64,000 nt of DNA, taken from positions 1 to 64,000 of the forward strand of contig JAYUKX010000193.1 in assembly GCA_043764095.1 (NCBI GenBank). Direction: 5' to 3'. The first letter of the stretch is position 1; every line of letters begins with the position of its first letter. Under the pieces are notes generated by a model, which did no database searches, was not told the origin of the DNA, and was given only the letters and a program-made list of their open reading frames with translations. The translations under genes and the position numbers were made by a program. Of the stretch, positions 17,714 through 29,000 are shown piece by piece. The DNA comes from M3007 sp043764095 (GTDB taxonomy: Bacteria; Bacteroidota; Bacteroidia; Chitinophagales; Saprospiraceae).

Positions 17714-18589
17714 ATGCGATTTGCAAACATAAAAAATGACTTTGCATTTTTCAAGATTTTTGGCAACGAGCAAAAGACAACACCGCTTATCTCTTTTTTG
17801 AACGCTGCGTTACAATTGAAAGGCGACGAGCGTGTAGTGAGCGTTGCGCTTGAAAATCCTTACCAGTTTCCACGCATTGCAGGGGAGAAATCAACTGTTC
17901 TTGATGTGCGCGCCACCGACCACCGTGGGCGTAAATTTGTTGTGGAAATGCAAGTAGCCGACAAAAAAGGATTTGACAAGCGCGTACAATTCTATATTGC
18001 CCGCGATTACTCGATGCAGATTAAGGCTGGTGAAGATTATCCGCTGCTGAACCCAGCCTATTTTATCGGAATTTTGGATTTTCCATTTGGTTCAGACGAT
18101 GATTACCATACCCACCATTTGATACTAAATAAAAATACTACCGAGCACTTGTTGAAAGACATTCAGTTCTCTTTTATTGAACTGCCTAAATTTGATAAGA
18201 AAGAGGAGGAATTGGTAACGCCGATTGACAAATGGACTTTTTTTATCAAAAACGCTACCAATTTGCATGTTATTCCTGAATTTGCCCAAGAAGATGAAGG
18301 GCTTAAAACGGCTTTTATGGAGGCCGATAAATATCAATGGGAAACAGAAGAAATCATCGCTTATGATAATGTAACGATAAAAGAGACAGACGAAAAACAG
18401 GAGAAGATATTAGTTGCTGAAAAGGCGCATGAAAAAGGCAAAATAGAAGGTAAGGAAGAAGAAAGAGTAGAGACGGTAATCAAATTATATAAAAAAGGAA
18501 AAACTGCTATTGAAATTGCTGATTTGCTGGATACGCCTTTAGAAACGGTAGAGCAAATCATTGAAAATTATGGTGAAGCATACCAATAA
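17714..18589 (+). CDS. Rpn family recombination-promoting nuclease / PD-(D/E)XK transposase-like
   Basis: 291 residues from the ATG at 17714; this start gives the family-typical opening MRFANIKNDFAFFKIFG and lies just downstream of a TATCTTTG promoter. The nuclease core has LDVRATDHRGRKFVVEMQVAD (D...ExQ of the PD-(D/E)XK fold) followed by RVQFYIARDYS. The C-terminal part is charged and coiled-coil-like (EKAHEKGKIEGKEEERVETVIKLY) and ends with a short helix-turn-helix-like segment TAIEIADLLDTPLETVEQI. Rpn proteins cut DNA with little specificity and promote RecA-independent recombination; physiological role is unclear. It is flanked by no mobile-element ends, and appears solitary. Confidence 0.88.
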   Translation: MRFANIKNDFAFFKIFGNEQKTTPLISFLNAALQLKGDERVVSVALENPYQFPRIAGEKSTVLDVRATDHRGRKFVVEMQVADKKGFDKRVQFYIARDYSMQIKAGEDYPLLNPAYFIGILDFPFGSDDDYHTHHLILNKNTTEHLLKDIQFSFIELPKFDKKEEELVTPIDKWTFFIKNATNLHVIPEFAQEDEGLKTAFMEADKYQWETEEIIAYDNVTIKETDEKQEKILVAEKAHEKGKIEGKEEERVETVIKLYKKGKTAIEIADLLDTPLETVEQIIENYGEAYQ

Positions 18590-18631
18590 GATTGAATCGT
18601 GCTATTGTTGTGGCGGCAGATACGAACCCCC

Positions 18632-20029
18632 TCAACCCGCCCCAACCCGCTCCATCAACCAGTCCTTCTCCGCCACCAAAGCCGTCCCTGTAATCTCTAT
18701 TTTTAGTGCCATCCGTTCCTTTTTGTCGCCTGGGCGCAGCGCAATCAGTTTGCGGACAAAGCGGATCGTATTCAGATAAGCCGTTTTTTGTTGGTCTGCA
18801 ATTTGCCTTTTTCTACGCAAATATGTCGTAAAACTCGCCAAAAGGCTCTCTAATGCTGTAAAAGCACCCGTTTCGTAATACATACGGAGTAGCATGGTTT
18901 TGGCCATTAGGTTGTGGAGTATGTCATCGAAATCCATGGTTTGTAGCAAGGGCATGGCGTGGTCATAATCCCCGATTTCGCAGAGGTAACGCGCCTGAAC
19001 AAAGGCGTGCGTGCCTTGTCGTTGGCTTTCGGGCAAGCGATGTTTGTAGGTCTCGATAAAATGTTGCACCCAATTGTACTCCTTCATCCGCAGCGCGAGC
19101 AAGGTAATATTGGTATAGGTGAACCGCGAAATATTGCCGTTTTCAATAAATACTTCTGCCAAAATACCCGCTTGGTACAAGTCCAGCAATTCGCGCAGGT
19201 ACTGATCTTGGCGTAAATTGATCCGATTAATACAAAAATTGACGGCTAACAGATAAATATTCCGCAGCTCGTGGATCGGAAATTGGATATTTAACTCTTT
19301 TAATAGCCCTTTCAACGCAAAAAAATGCGATTCTTCCTGTGGCTCGCTCAAGGCCATATAGCCATAATAATAAACGGCAATGGCTTTATATTGCAGCAAA
19401 TCTGGCCGATCTTGTACAAATTGTAGGACAGACGGCAACAATCCCATTTCAAAAGAGGTATTGAGTACCTTTCTGCGGCTGAGCAAAATGCAGCCATTTT
19501 TGAGTTTTTCGGCCACAAAAGCCACATCTTGCCAATCGGACAACGCCTGCAATTGTTCCGCGCCAGCCCTGCCCGCTTCCATACTTTGTTCGTGCTCTTC
19601 AAAGGCCATACGGTACTTAAAACGGTAGAATTGCGGATTCCTGATCGGCTCCTTTTCCATCTGCCGCTCCAGTCGCAAGTGTACTTCTTTAAAATGCCGC
19701 TCCAAATTCCGTTTCCGGCACGCGGTGAGCAAATACAGCAGTTGCTCCATCTCATCGTTTTGCCATTCTTCCCACGATAAGTAGGTCTCTATACTTTTCA
19801 AAAAATAATTAGAGGTATGGTGCAGATTTGCTGCTTCTTTTGAGTTTTGTGTGGGTGGCAATCCAATTATTTTTTCCGAGATTGGTATATTCTTGCTTTT
19901 TTGCTGCTTGAGCAATAAAAACCATTGGATAAGCACATTATTTTTATTAAAAAGAGGGCTTGAAATAAATTTTTCAAACCAATGCCAATCTTTTTTAGTA
20001 AATGTTTGGATCAAGTTTAATGCTTTCAT
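18632..20029 (-). CDS. uncharacterised alpha-helical repeat protein
   Basis: 465 residues, no signal peptide and no membrane helix. The sequence is almost all amphipathic helices of TPR/HEAT-like length (for example LKGLLKELNIQFPIHELRNIY, LLDLYQAGILAEVFIENG, HAFVQARYLCEIGDYDHAMPLLQ). The start MKALNLIQTFTKKDWHWFEKFISSPLFNKN resembles hypothetical proteins common in Saprospiraceae-type genomes, which I recall only as a family of unknown function. Divergent from the secreted protein at 20174. A cytoplasmic scaffold is possible; no enzymatic motif is visible. Confidence 0.75.
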   Translation of the reverse strand: MKALNLIQTFTKKDWHWFEKFISSPLFNKNNVLIQWFLLLKQQKSKNIPISEKIIGLPPTQNSKEAANLHHTSNYFLKSIETYLSWEEWQNDEMEQLLYLLTACRKRNLERHFKEVHLRLERQMEKEPIRNPQFYRFKYRMAFEEHEQSMEAGRAGAEQLQALSDWQDVAFVAEKLKNGCILLSRRKVLNTSFEMGLLPSVLQFVQDRPDLLQYKAIAVYYYGYMALSEPQEESHFFALKGLLKELNIQFPIHELRNIYLLAVNFCINRINLRQDQYLRELLDLYQAGILAEVFIENGNISRFTYTNITLLALRMKEYNWVQHFIETYKHRLPESQRQGTHAFVQARYLCEIGDYDHAMPLLQTMDFDDILHNLMAKTMLLRMYYETGAFTALESLLASFTTYLRRKRQIADQQKTAYLNTIRFVRKLIALRPGDKKERMALKIEITGTALVAEKDWLMERVGAG

Positions 20030-20034
20030 AGCGA

Positions 20035-20042
20035 CAAAAGTA
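20035..20042 (-). promoter_or_regulatory. promoter element of the helical repeat protein gene
   Basis: On the minus strand TACTTTTG ends 6 bases before the ATG at 20029, so the transcript would be almost leaderless. Confidence 0.4.
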
Positions 20043-20073
20043 AGAAAAAATCCGAGAATTGGTATAATTTGTT

Positions 20074-20106
20074 TTTGTCAGGGAGCAGCAAATACTTGTA
20101 CATTTG
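20074..20106 (+). promoter_or_regulatory. Bacteroidetes promoter of the secreted protein at 20174
   Basis: TTTG at 20074-20077, 21 bases, then TACATTTG at 20099-20106; a full -33/-7 match giving a leader of about 60 bases. Confidence 0.55.
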
Positions 20107-20173
20107 ACTCAATGCAATACAAACGCTTCAAATGTTCTAAGTACTTCACAGCGTTTGCGCAAAATAATAAATT

Positions 20174-23023
20174 ATGAAATACCTGTACCTCATCTGTTTG
20201 TGCTTACCCTTGCACGTTGTTGCGCAAGGCTGGCAACGTTACTACGAAGGCGATCGGCTCTTTTCGCTTCAAGTACGCCCCGATGGTTCTTTGGTGGCTG
20301 CCGGTAGCCGTTCGGATGGTGGCAATCCGTCCAATATCTATCTGTTACAAACGGATGTTTATGGGCAATTGCTTTGGGAGCAGGCGTATGGCGCAGCAGG
20401 GGAGACCGAAAGTGCGGCGGTACTATTGCCCGGCGCAACTGGTACTTGGCAAATAGTAGGCAACAACGCGAATGGTCAAATACGCTATCTGTCCACATCA
20501 AATAATGGCCAAATCCAACAACCCCTTACCAATGTAACCAATGGCACTTTGTACCATGCCGCCCTACGCCCCGATGGAAATACAACGATGGCTTGTGGTA
20601 CTCAAACCACCTCCGCTGGCAGCAATGTAACCCGCGCCTGGACAAGTGCCATCAATACCGCCGGACAAGTCATCTGGTCGCGTACCGATAGTATAGGAAT
20701 TAGCGCCGTTGCTAATGCGGTATTGCCATTGGACAATGGTGCAACGTTGGTGGCAGGCACTTATAACCGTAGTGCACAAAACCCCAATTCCGACTTTTTT
20801 CTGCTTAAAACTGACGAAAATGGCGGCTTAACGGCCAATTACACCTATGAAACACCTGAAAACGAACGAATTTCGGGTATTTATCCAATGAATAATGGCA
20901 CTTACCAAATGGTTGGCTCTGCCTATAATACCGATAATCCGACCTATTTGGAAGAAGATATTTGGTTGACGCGTTTAGATACTTCGGGCAATATCCTTTG
21001 GAACAAGCATATTCCGCTGCTTGGTTTTCAAGTGCCACATGCTACCGCTTTTTTGCCCGATGGCCGTATGGCTATTGCCGGAGAAACCCGTGCGACGGTA
21101 AATGGCAGCCGCGACGCATTTTTAGCATTGGCCGATAACGACGGTAATTTACTTTGGTACAAAACCTATGGCGGTGTGAAAGGCGATATTTTTTGGGATA
21201 TTGCCGCTATGCCCGATGGCGGTTTTGCACTTGCAGGGCAATCGGCTTCTTTTGGCGATGGCACTTTGCACGCTTGGCTGCTGCGTACCGATCAATTTGG
21301 GGAAGTATGGCAAAACACCGTTTCGGGTACAGTGGCCCATGATGCGATTCAAAATTGCCAACTCGATACCTCGGAAATGCCTTTGGAAAACTGGCTCGTT
21401 ACCGCCGCTGGCGCACAAGGGAAATGGTACACCACCACCGACGCGGCTGGGAATTACCATTTTTCACTAGATACAGGCACTTGGTATATTTCGGTATTGC
21501 CGTTTGCAACGGCTTGGTTGCCATGTTTGGATTCCGTTCCGGTTGTGTTTTCGGGGATCAATGATAGCCTCGAACTCGATTTTTTGGTACAGGCCAATTA
21601 TGCTTGTCCGGTGATGGAAGTGGATATCGTAACGCCATTTTTGCGGCGTTGTTTTGAAAATACCTATACCGTCCGATATTTTAATTATGGCACCATTACG
21701 GCCAATAATGCACAAATCAGGGTGCTTCCAGACCAATATTTAACCCCTACGAGTAGCAATTGGCCTTATACTACGGCGGGCGATACGCTTATTTTTGCAG
21801 TAGGCGATGTGCCGATTCTGCAAGGTGGTAGCCTGCAATTTACAGCATTGTTGGATTGCGACAGTACGGTTTTAGGGCAAATGCATTGTACCACAGCGCA
21901 TATTACCCCCGATTCGTTGTGCAGCACAATTGACCCGGGATGGGATGGCGCTAATTTGGATGTGAATGGCTATTGTGCCGGCGATTCGGTAGTATTGATC
22001 TTGACCAATACAGGCATAGGCGGCATGAATGAACCTTTGGAATACGTGATTACCGAAGATCAAATTATTTTCAAAATACAGGCTATTCAATTGACAGCGG
22101 GCGAAAGTGTTACAGTAGTCGTCTATCCCAATGGTGCTACTGTAACACTTACCGTACCACAAACACCTGGCCACCCGAGTAGTAGTCAGCCCATGTTGGT
22201 GATTGAAGGTTGTGGCGGTTTGGGGGTAGGTTTTGCGTTCCAATTCCCTACCAACGACGGCGACCTAAGTACCGATATTGACTGCCGACCCAATATTGGT
22301 TCATTTGATCCTAACGACAAAACGGGCTTACCGCTGGGCGTGGACACCGATCGCCATTTTATAGCGGCCGGAACTGCCATCGAATATTTAATAAGGTTTC
22401 AAAACACGGGTACAGATACCGCATTTCGCGTTGAAATACGCGATACCCTCGCTCCAGGACTGGATATTTCCACCTTGGAGCAGGGGGCGGGTAGTCATCC
22501 CTACCGGTTGGAAAGATTAGGTATGGGCGTATTGCGGTTTGTATTCGATGGTATTGCGTTGCCCGATTCGTTGAGCAATGTTAATGCTTCACAAGGCTTT
22601 GTCAAATATCGTATTAAAACCCATAAAAACCTCGCAAATGGTGTTGAAATACGCAATAGAGCCGCCATTTATTTTGATTTTAATTTGCCCGTTATCACGG
22701 CCAGCACCTTGCATACCATTGGTGAGCCAATCCTGCAATTATTGACCATTACTGACGCACCTTATGCGCAGGAACAGGCGCGTATTCAAGCGGTTCCTAA
22801 TCCTTTTCGGTCATCAACACGTTTGACTTGGCCTAAAGGAACGGCAGAGAATTACCAATTGCGTTTTGTAAATACGCTAGGCACAATCGTATTCCAAACA
22901 GAAACGCAGGACAATACGTATCTTTTTGATAGCCAATACTTTAAAGGTCAATCCCTTTGGGTACAAATTGAACAAAACGGCCAACGAGTTGCGGTTGGTC
23001 ATATCATTTCATTAGCGCACTAA
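20174..23023 (+). CDS. large secreted protein: beta-propeller-like repeats, DUF11/DUF7619-like domain, T9SS type A
   Basis: 949 residues. Signal peptide (MKYLYLICLCLPLHVVAQ), then about 380 residues of propeller-like blades (DIYLLQTDxxGxLLWEQAYGG pattern, repeated as AWLLRTDQFGEVW). A middle region of Ig-like beta domains follows. Residues about 715-860 (SFDPNDKTG, AIEYLIRFQNTGTDTAFRVEIRDTLAPGLD, NRAAIYFDFNLPVITA) form the conserved DUF11/DUF7619-like domain common before T9SS tails. The last 80 residues (IQAVPNPFRSSTRLTWP onward) are a type A sorting domain. Predicted surface or extracellular adhesion/structural protein. Confidence 0.9.
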   Translation: MKYLYLICLCLPLHVVAQGWQRYYEGDRLFSLQVRPDGSLVAAGSRSDGGNPSNIYLLQTDVYGQLLWEQAYGAAGETESAAVLLPGATGTWQIVGNNANGQIRYLSTSNNGQIQQPLTNVTNGTLYHAALRPDGNTTMACGTQTTSAGSNVTRAWTSAINTAGQVIWSRTDSIGISAVANAVLPLDNGATLVAGTYNRSAQNPNSDFFLLKTDENGGLTANYTYETPENERISGIYPMNNGTYQMVGSAYNTDNPTYLEEDIWLTRLDTSGNILWNKHIPLLGFQVPHATAFLPDGRMAIAGETRATVNGSRDAFLALADNDGNLLWYKTYGGVKGDIFWDIAAMPDGGFALAGQSASFGDGTLHAWLLRTDQFGEVWQNTVSGTVAHDAIQNCQLDTSEMPLENWLVTAAGAQGKWYTTTDAAGNYHFSLDTGTWYISVLPFATAWLPCLDSVPVVFSGINDSLELDFLVQANYACPVMEVDIVTPFLRRCFENTYTVRYFNYGTITANNAQIRVLPDQYLTPTSSNWPYTTAGDTLIFAVGDVPILQGGSLQFTALLDCDSTVLGQMHCTTAHITPDSLCSTIDPGWDGANLDVNGYCAGDSVVLILTNTGIGGMNEPLEYVITEDQIIFKIQAIQLTAGESVTVVVYPNGATVTLTVPQTPGHPSSSQPMLVIEGCGGLGVGFAFQFPTNDGDLSTDIDCRPNIGSFDPNDKTGLPLGVDTDRHFIAAGTAIEYLIRFQNTGTDTAFRVEIRDTLAPGLDISTLEQGAGSHPYRLERLGMGVLRFVFDGIALPDSLSNVNASQGFVKYRIKTHKNLANGVEIRNRAAIYFDFNLPVITASTLHTIGEPILQLLTITDAPYAQEQARIQAVPNPFRSSTRLTWPKGTAENYQLRFVNTLGTIVFQTETQDNTYLFDSQYFKGQSLWVQIEQNGQRVAVGHIISLAH

Positions 23024-23073
23024 TAATCCTCTTTTATCTGTCATTGCCAATTGGCCACAACTAATATTTTGCT

Positions 23074-26000
23074 ATGAACAAATTATACTTTATCCTCTGT
23101 TTTTTATGCCTCCGTTCTGTGCTTATCGCACAAAATTGCATGCCCACGAATCAGTGTTTTGATGCGCCATTGTTTTGTGGGCGTGCACTGGAAACCCAAA
23201 TTTTTAATAATTTTGGATCTAACGGGGCATTTAGTCCCAATTGTAATGACAATTTTGTGTCACATGCAAGCAGTTGGTTTAAGATAATTCCTTGTACCAA
23301 TAACCTTGAACTTACGGTTATCGCTTTAAATACCTTAAATGGGAATGGCCTGCAAATGGCACTTTATACGGGTTGTAGCCCTAATTTGGCTGTTGCTTGC
23401 AATGCAGGTTTGGCGGGTGGTTGGTCTTCACCACTTACACTTACGGCTACTGTGGTACCGGGCAAGGAATATTTGTTGCAGGTAGATGGTTACGATGGCG
23501 ATATTTGCGAATTTACAATTGACGTAATCAGTGGTATCAATACAGCTGTACCGCCGCCACCCATTTCAACGGTGCCGGGTGCAATTACGAGTATCCCCAA
23601 CGGGAACAATTTTTGTACTGTAGGTGCGGTATCTTTTACAGCGGAATGGCCAGGATGCGCCCTGTTTACGACACCTCAATTGACGTGTTACAAACCCAAA
23701 GAAGATTCTTGCAAAGGTATTAAATGGACATTCCCTCTCGGTACGATTTATCTCAGTGCAAAGGATGCTAATCCGGTTTTAGTGAGTTTTGTTAATGTCG
23801 TTCCGGGAAACGATACTATTCGAGCCAAGCCCAAGGATTGCGCCTGCCCTAATGATCTTTGCGTCGGTTGCGGCCAACTTTGTTGTCCTGTGGAGGAATT
23901 ACTTTTTCCTATCAATATCCAACCAACCACAGTACTTCAATTACCTACCATTGAATTTTGCGCCAACCAATGGCCGCCTACGTGTGTACAAAGCACAGGC
24001 AATTTTTTTAATACCAACAATGCTTTTTGTCAAATCAGCCTTGATTTGCCCACTTGTACGCAGATCGTACAGCCATACCATAAAATACCAGCAGACACGA
24101 CCAATTTGGGCATTATTATGATTTGTTCAGGCGATTCGGTGGCTATTTGCGATACTTTTTTTACGGATTTGGGGTCTCATACCTATTTTTGTAGTTGCGA
24201 TAGTGCCGTGACTTTTACCATTGTTAAAGATTTTTCTTGTAATAATGATTGTTTAGCCTACAACCAGCCTGCGCCCATGGGTAATGCTGTTGCTACGGCA
24301 CCATTTCTTTGTGGCAATTACCTCGATGGATATTGTTCGAGCAATACCGATTTGAACGGCGGATTGAGCAATATAGGTATTCCAAATACAGGTATTTTGC
24401 GTTTTTCACCCTGTTCTACCGATCCTGTTTCCTTAAAAATAACGGTAAAAGATTGCTACGAAAATGCTGGACTAGTCGTGCAGGTAACCGATAAATTCTT
24501 TAACCAATTGAGTGTTATTACAATAGACAATAACGACACAGATACCTTGATTACTACGGGATTAATAGCCGATACCAGTTATTTGCTCCTTATTTCGAGT
24601 GCCTATTTTACCAATGATATTTGTGCTTTTCAGATTGAAGTATTGAGTGGAATAGGTACGGGTAGTCCGGGCGGTGCAACTTGCTCTTGTACAGATAGTT
24701 ACGTAACAGGCCCTACGGATATTTGCCCTGCCGATATTGTCCAGTATTCCATAGTTCCAGGGTCTTGTACCTTTGGATTTACGCCCGGCACAGCAGGTAA
24801 TGGTTATTACTGTTGCCCCGACGGTATTAATAGTACCGATACATTAAAACTGGTATGGCATATTCCATCGTTTATGAATTTCTTGAGCGACAGTATTGAT
24901 GTGACAACTATTACAGTGCAAGTAGATTCTAGTTTTTTAGGTATGAATGTGGATGTAATGGATTCCGTTTGGGTGAGTTTGGAGCATATCCCTACCAATC
25001 CTAGCCCTCCTTCGGATACATTGATTTTTTGCGATTGTACCGCTGGCGGGTGTATTAGTGGTTTTAAAGGTAAAGGTGTACACATGATGCATAAGGTAGA
25101 GCAGTTTAATTGTGCTTTAACCTGCACAAACTCTGTTTGTGTACTGGATGGGATAGTATTTAATCAGCCCGGTGTAACGATCAAGACCACCAATTGCTTA
25201 ACTAAAGTATATAATATTAACCAAGATATTGTACCTCCAACAGTAACGCTGAGTAGTCAAGGCGTTATCAACTGCAAACAACCTTCCGTACTTATCACCG
25301 CAGTAATTAGTGGTTTAGGCTTTGTTACAGCGTGGAAAGCACCCAGTGGCCAACTACCTAACGGCGCCAATCCTATTTTTGTATCTCAGCCCGGTACGTA
25401 TAGTTGTACAGTGACAAACCCTTCAAATGGTTGCATAAGTACGGCAACAACCGTTATTTTCCTAGATATTACACCTCCTATTGCGGTTGCTGGTCCAACC
25501 ACAACCATTTGTCTAGGACAGAGTGTAACTTTAAGCACAGCAGGAAGTAGTTCCGGTGGACAATTTATTTACAAATGGAGTACACCTTTGCCACCGGCAG
25601 CAGTAACGCCATTGGTAACCACCACCTATACGCTCACGGTGACTAATAACTTTAATGGTTGTACCAAAACCGCTACGACGACCATAACGGTAAAACCGAT
25701 TACCGTAGTTAACCATCCCGTGGAGTTCATCTGCGCAGAAAGTTGGCCTCCTCCCTGCCCTAATGGTGGCCCCACAACCGTCAATGGCGCAACGGCCACC
25801 TGTAGCGTATTAAGTGGTTTGCCCCAATGTGAGCAGCATATTTATAATTATCAACGATCAAACCCTATCGTTGTCAATCAAAATATTCCCCTTTGCCCTA
25901 ATGATACATTTTGGCTCAATGGCAGTGCTTATACGCAGTTAAATACAGTAATTACGGATGTACTTACCAGTGCTTTAGGGTGTGATAGTTTGGTCAATTA

Positions 26001-29000
26001 TAGACTCGTACAAAACCCTAATTGTCCCATCATATTTGATTGCCCTAACGTCAATATGCCAGCACCGCCCGGCGATAGTTGTCATTTAGCACCGTTCCTT
26101 TGTGGCAATTACTTGAACAATTATTGTACAAATACCAGTGGACTCACCAATGATCTAGTGGATGGTGTACTCATTCCACAGGCTGGTTTTATCCGTTTTT
26201 CGCCCTGTGAGGATAGCGTACACCTGCAAATGAACGTAGGCGATTGCACAGAACAAGGCGCGGGTGTTCAGTTTTGGTTGCTCACGGGCGATTGTGCAAA
26301 CCCCGATTTGTCGCAACCTATCACCGTGCTCGAAGGGCAAAGTGGTCAGTTCATTTTTAATGGATTAACACCCGATGAACCTTATTTTATCGTTTTTGGT
26401 AATGCCAATTCCACCGCAGCCAATGTATGTCCGTTCAATATTGAGGTGATAAGTGGGGTAGGAACGGCCACACCTGGCCCATCCACTTGTACCTGCACGG
26501 GTACCGCCAGCATACAAGGGCCAAGTGTTTTGTGTCCGACTGATGTTGCAAATTATACCCTTGTTTTACCATCTTGCGATATTACTTTTGGTGCTGGTTC
26601 GGGAGGGAATGGCAGTTTTTGTTGCCCATCTTTGGCTACAGATTCGGTGCATATTCAATGGCATTTGCCTTTGGGGCTTAATTTCCTGAGTGATAGTATA
26701 AATGTATATAGTATTCAAGTACAGGCTGATTCTAGTATGCTCGGTTTGGATACAACTTTGGTAGGCGAAATATTTGTGACCATCAATACGGGTAGCGGTA
26801 CCGATACATTGGTTTTTTGCGACTGTACAGCCTCTTGCGCTTTTGATATTATGCCAAAAGAAGTAACCATCATCCATACGGTAGAAAATTTATTTTGTAT
26901 GTTTACTTGTGTGAGTCCAAGTTGCATTTTGAACGGCGAAGAGTATCTTTTTCCGGGTAGTTTTATGCAGCAAACCAATTGCAAAACAACCATCGTCAAT
27001 ATTTTTGACGATACGAATATTCCAACTGTTGAAATTGTCTCCAGCGGGCCTGCTTGTTTCGGCGGTGTAGAAAACTTATTTGCCATTACCAATGCTAATT
27101 ATTCAGTTACATGGTCTGGGCCGGGAGTCAATGGTGAAACCGGATTGTTGGTATTGGCTATACAGCCTGGTGTATATGCTGCTACTGTTACGGGTAGTAA
27201 TGGCTGTACCAATGAAGCATCATACACCGTTGTGTTCCCGCCACCCGTCATTGCGGCCACTAGCCCCGATATTACGATCTGTGCCGGTGAGTCCACTACA
27301 CTATCTGCAACAGGAAGTTTGGGCGGTAATTTTTACGAATGGAGCAATAGTCAAACGGGATTTACCATAACGGTAACACCAGCTACCACCACTACTTATA
27401 CAGTAACAGTATCCAATAATTTAGGATGTACTGCCACAGCATCGGTTACCGTTACCGTAGATCCATTAGCCCTTGTAAATATGGGACAAGTAGGGCTGGT
27501 ATCGTGTAGTACACCTTGTTTTACTTTTCAGGGAAAGATCTATTGCAACCCTGGCCAATACCAAGATACCACTAATTGCACGATACACCAATTTTCTATC
27601 GCCTTTGCAAAAGACACCATTTACGCTGGCAATATAGCCACGCTCACCTGCGGGCAAGCCTGCACCAATTATCAGGGGCAATCGTATTGTCAAGCAGGGA
27701 ATTATACGTCGAGTGATAGTTGTGCGGTGTATTTTTTCAACATAGGATTTGCAAAAGACACCATTTACGCCGGCAATGTAGCCACGCTCACCTGCGCGCT
27801 AGCCTGCACCAATTATCAGGGGCAATCGTATTGTATAGCAGGGAATTATACGGCGAGTGATAGTTGTACAGTATATTTTTTCAACATTAATGCTAATGCA
27901 ACCGCACCAACGCATGCGCCACCATCACATACTTGTTTGCCGAGCAACAATAGTTACGCAGTTGGTTTCCCTATTACAGGTACGCCGCCATACAAGGTAA
28001 ATGGCACATTAATAGCGGGTTCGTACTATCTATCAGAACCTGTCCTGAATGGCCAAACCTACACTTTTATTGTAGAACAAACCATTAATGGGTGCCAAGA
28101 TCTTGTAACGGGTAGTTTTGATTGCGCCTTTATGTGTACAGCAGGACCAGCCACCATGCAAATCAATACGGGTCACGCATGTGTGGACGAGCCAATTACA
28201 GCACAAGTGTTGTCCCCAGCACAACTGAGCAATACCGATACCGCCGAGTTTGTGCTGCATACGCTCCCCGGTACTAACCTTGGTACAGTATTGAGCAAGA
28301 ACAGTTCGGGCATATTTACTTTTAATAGTAATACCATGATACCTGGTAATACCTATTATATATCCAGTATGGCAGGGCCAAAAGATGCGACAGGACAAAT
28401 TGACTTGAGCAGTGCTTGTACCTCCATTTCCGAAGGGCAACCTGTGGTGTTTGATCCACTGCCATTCTGGGAGAAAATAATAGCACAAGATCCAACGTGC
28501 TTTGACAAAAACGACGGTATTGTTGCATTAGAAGGTATTACAGGCGCAACGCCTTGGAATATTGGCCTCAACAATGGGCAGCCCAATGGCCTATCGAAAT
28601 TTGAAAACTTGTCAGCGGGTACCTATACGCTTACATTAATCGACAATAATGGCTGCACCGATGTCGCTACTGTCACGCTAGCACAACCCGACTCTATCTG
28701 GCTCAACGTGAGCGATAACCGCGATGTAAAAATCAATGAAATGGTGCTACTACAAGCGCAAACCAATATAGATTATACGCCCGTATGGACTAATCTTGCA
28801 ACCCAAGAGCAATATGTGGGTATGGAATGGTTGGTACAGATACAAGACACCACCCAATTTCAGTGCATCGTGACCAACGATAATGGTTGCACTGCATTTG
28901 CTGCGGTTACTTTGCGACTGGCCTCCGAAGGTCTATACCACCCCAATGTCATTTCGTTACAAGATGCCAACCCTGTAAACCAGTGGTTCACTATTTTTAC